Positions 63,683 to 64,000 of a stretch of DNA of 64,000 bases are shown here, piece by piece. Below the pieces are notes generated by a model. The model was given only the letters and a program-made list of their open reading frames with translations. It was not told the origin of the DNA and ran no database searches. The stretch lies in contig NZ_OZ035011.1 of the NCBI RefSeq assembly GCF_964031165.1, positions 186,001 to 250,000 of the forward strand. The letters are read 5' to 3'. The DNA comes from Rickettsiella endosymbiont of Rhagonycha lignosa. Its GTDB lineage: Bacteria > Pseudomonadota > Gammaproteobacteria > Diplorickettsiales > Diplorickettsiaceae. Within the stretch, counting starts at the first letter, position 1. Every line of letters starts with the position of its first letter. A program made the position numbers and the translations under genes.

Positions 63683-64000
63683 GTATAAATTGGGTATTGA
63701 TGTGGGAGGAACGACACTCGATTTTGCAGTTGTCGATAGCAAAGCAAATTTACTTTTTTCTTATAAACTGCCTATAGTTGCTCCACTCGAACAATCAATA
63801 AAAACAGGTATTCTAGAGCTTATATCGACCTACGATATTGATCCAAAAAACTGCCTGGGAATACATATTGGTACAACCATTGCAATAAATGCTCTGCTAA
63901 ACTTAAATTCGCTTTACAAGGTAGGAATCCTTCGGATTGCTGGCCATTCCCCTGAATTACCACCCGCATACGAATTTCCGAGTAAGGTTCGTACGGCTAT
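63669..64000 (+). CDS. hydantoinase/oxoprolinase family protein (3' end outside window)
   Basis: The 110 visible residues begin MKAIKYKLGIDVGGTTLDFAV, the ATP-binding GIDVGGT motif of the ASKHA fold. GIHIGTTIAINALL, near residue 75-88, is the second family block. This fits the N-terminus of the HyuA/5-oxoprolinase large subunit, which uses ATP to open a cyclic amide. The gene overlaps the DUF917 gene and runs off the right edge. Confidence 0.88.
   Translation, partial: MKAIKYKLGIDVGGTTLDFAVVDSKANLLFSYKLPIVAPLEQSIKTGILELISTYDIDPKNCLGIHIGTTIAINALLNLNSLYKVGILRIAGHSPELPPAYEFPSKVRTA

Overview
The window looks like a chromosome segment of a low-GC gammaproteobacterium with an intracellular or arthropod-associated life style. 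Legionellales (Coxiellaceae/Diplorickettsiaceae, for example a Rickettsiella-like bacterium) is the best guess. This is inferred from the AT-rich composition, the gammaproteobacterial housekeeping genes (pepN, dapB, rsmG, rph, yicC, gmk, phrB), an LbtU-like outer membrane porin, a chitinase, and several unrecognised effector-like proteins. No marker gene in the window settles the species.

Layout. 1-9 kb: a HAD hydrolase cut by the left edge, photolyase, a secreted MBL-fold protein, a SIMPL-domain protein, several unrecognised genes, and relics of a tRNA and probably of an IS3-type element. 9.2-11 kb: a GH18 chitinase with a terminator. 11.6-20.7 kb: eight same-strand, closely packed genes forming an apparent biosynthetic operon: ketoacyl synthase III, NAD(P) epimerase/reductase, MBL hydrolase, adenylate-forming enzyme, ATP-grasp ligase, GNAT-like acyltransferase, cupin hydroxylase, and a TcdA/TcdB-type glycosyltransferase.

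21.0-40.6 kb: a genomic island at a tRNA-Arg(UCG) gene. A 41-bp att core, made of the anticodon loop through the 5' end of the tRNA, is present three times (21035, 38399, 40560), so two related elements sit in tandem. The left element (17.4 kb) has an intact tyrosine integrase, an excisionase-like protein, zinc-ribbon proteins and a P22-like head module (terminases, portal, scaffold, coat, gp4- and gp10-like proteins). It has no tail, lysis or replication genes; its right end was destroyed by an IS481-type remnant and an apparently intact IS256-family element. Between portal and scaffold lies a three-gene cargo cassette: a HIT-like protein, a membrane-anchored nucleotidyltransferase and a PLP-dependent decarboxylase. 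The right element (2.2 kb) has a dead integrase and one cargo gene.

40.7-64 kb: ordinary chromosome. It holds a multi-span membrane protein with a dileucine-like N-terminus, rsmG-dapB, two EamA transporters, pepN, a complete tripartite RND efflux system followed by an LbtU-like porin, a PLD nuclease, gmk-yicC divergent from rph, an amino-acid permease, a Lys/Gln-tract protein, and a DUF917 plus hydantoinase/oxoprolinase pair cut by the right edge.

The strongest candidates for undescribed biology are the prophage-borne HIT/nucleotidyltransferase/decarboxylase cassette and the eight-gene biosynthetic operon. All assignments come from reading motifs by eye; no database search was run.
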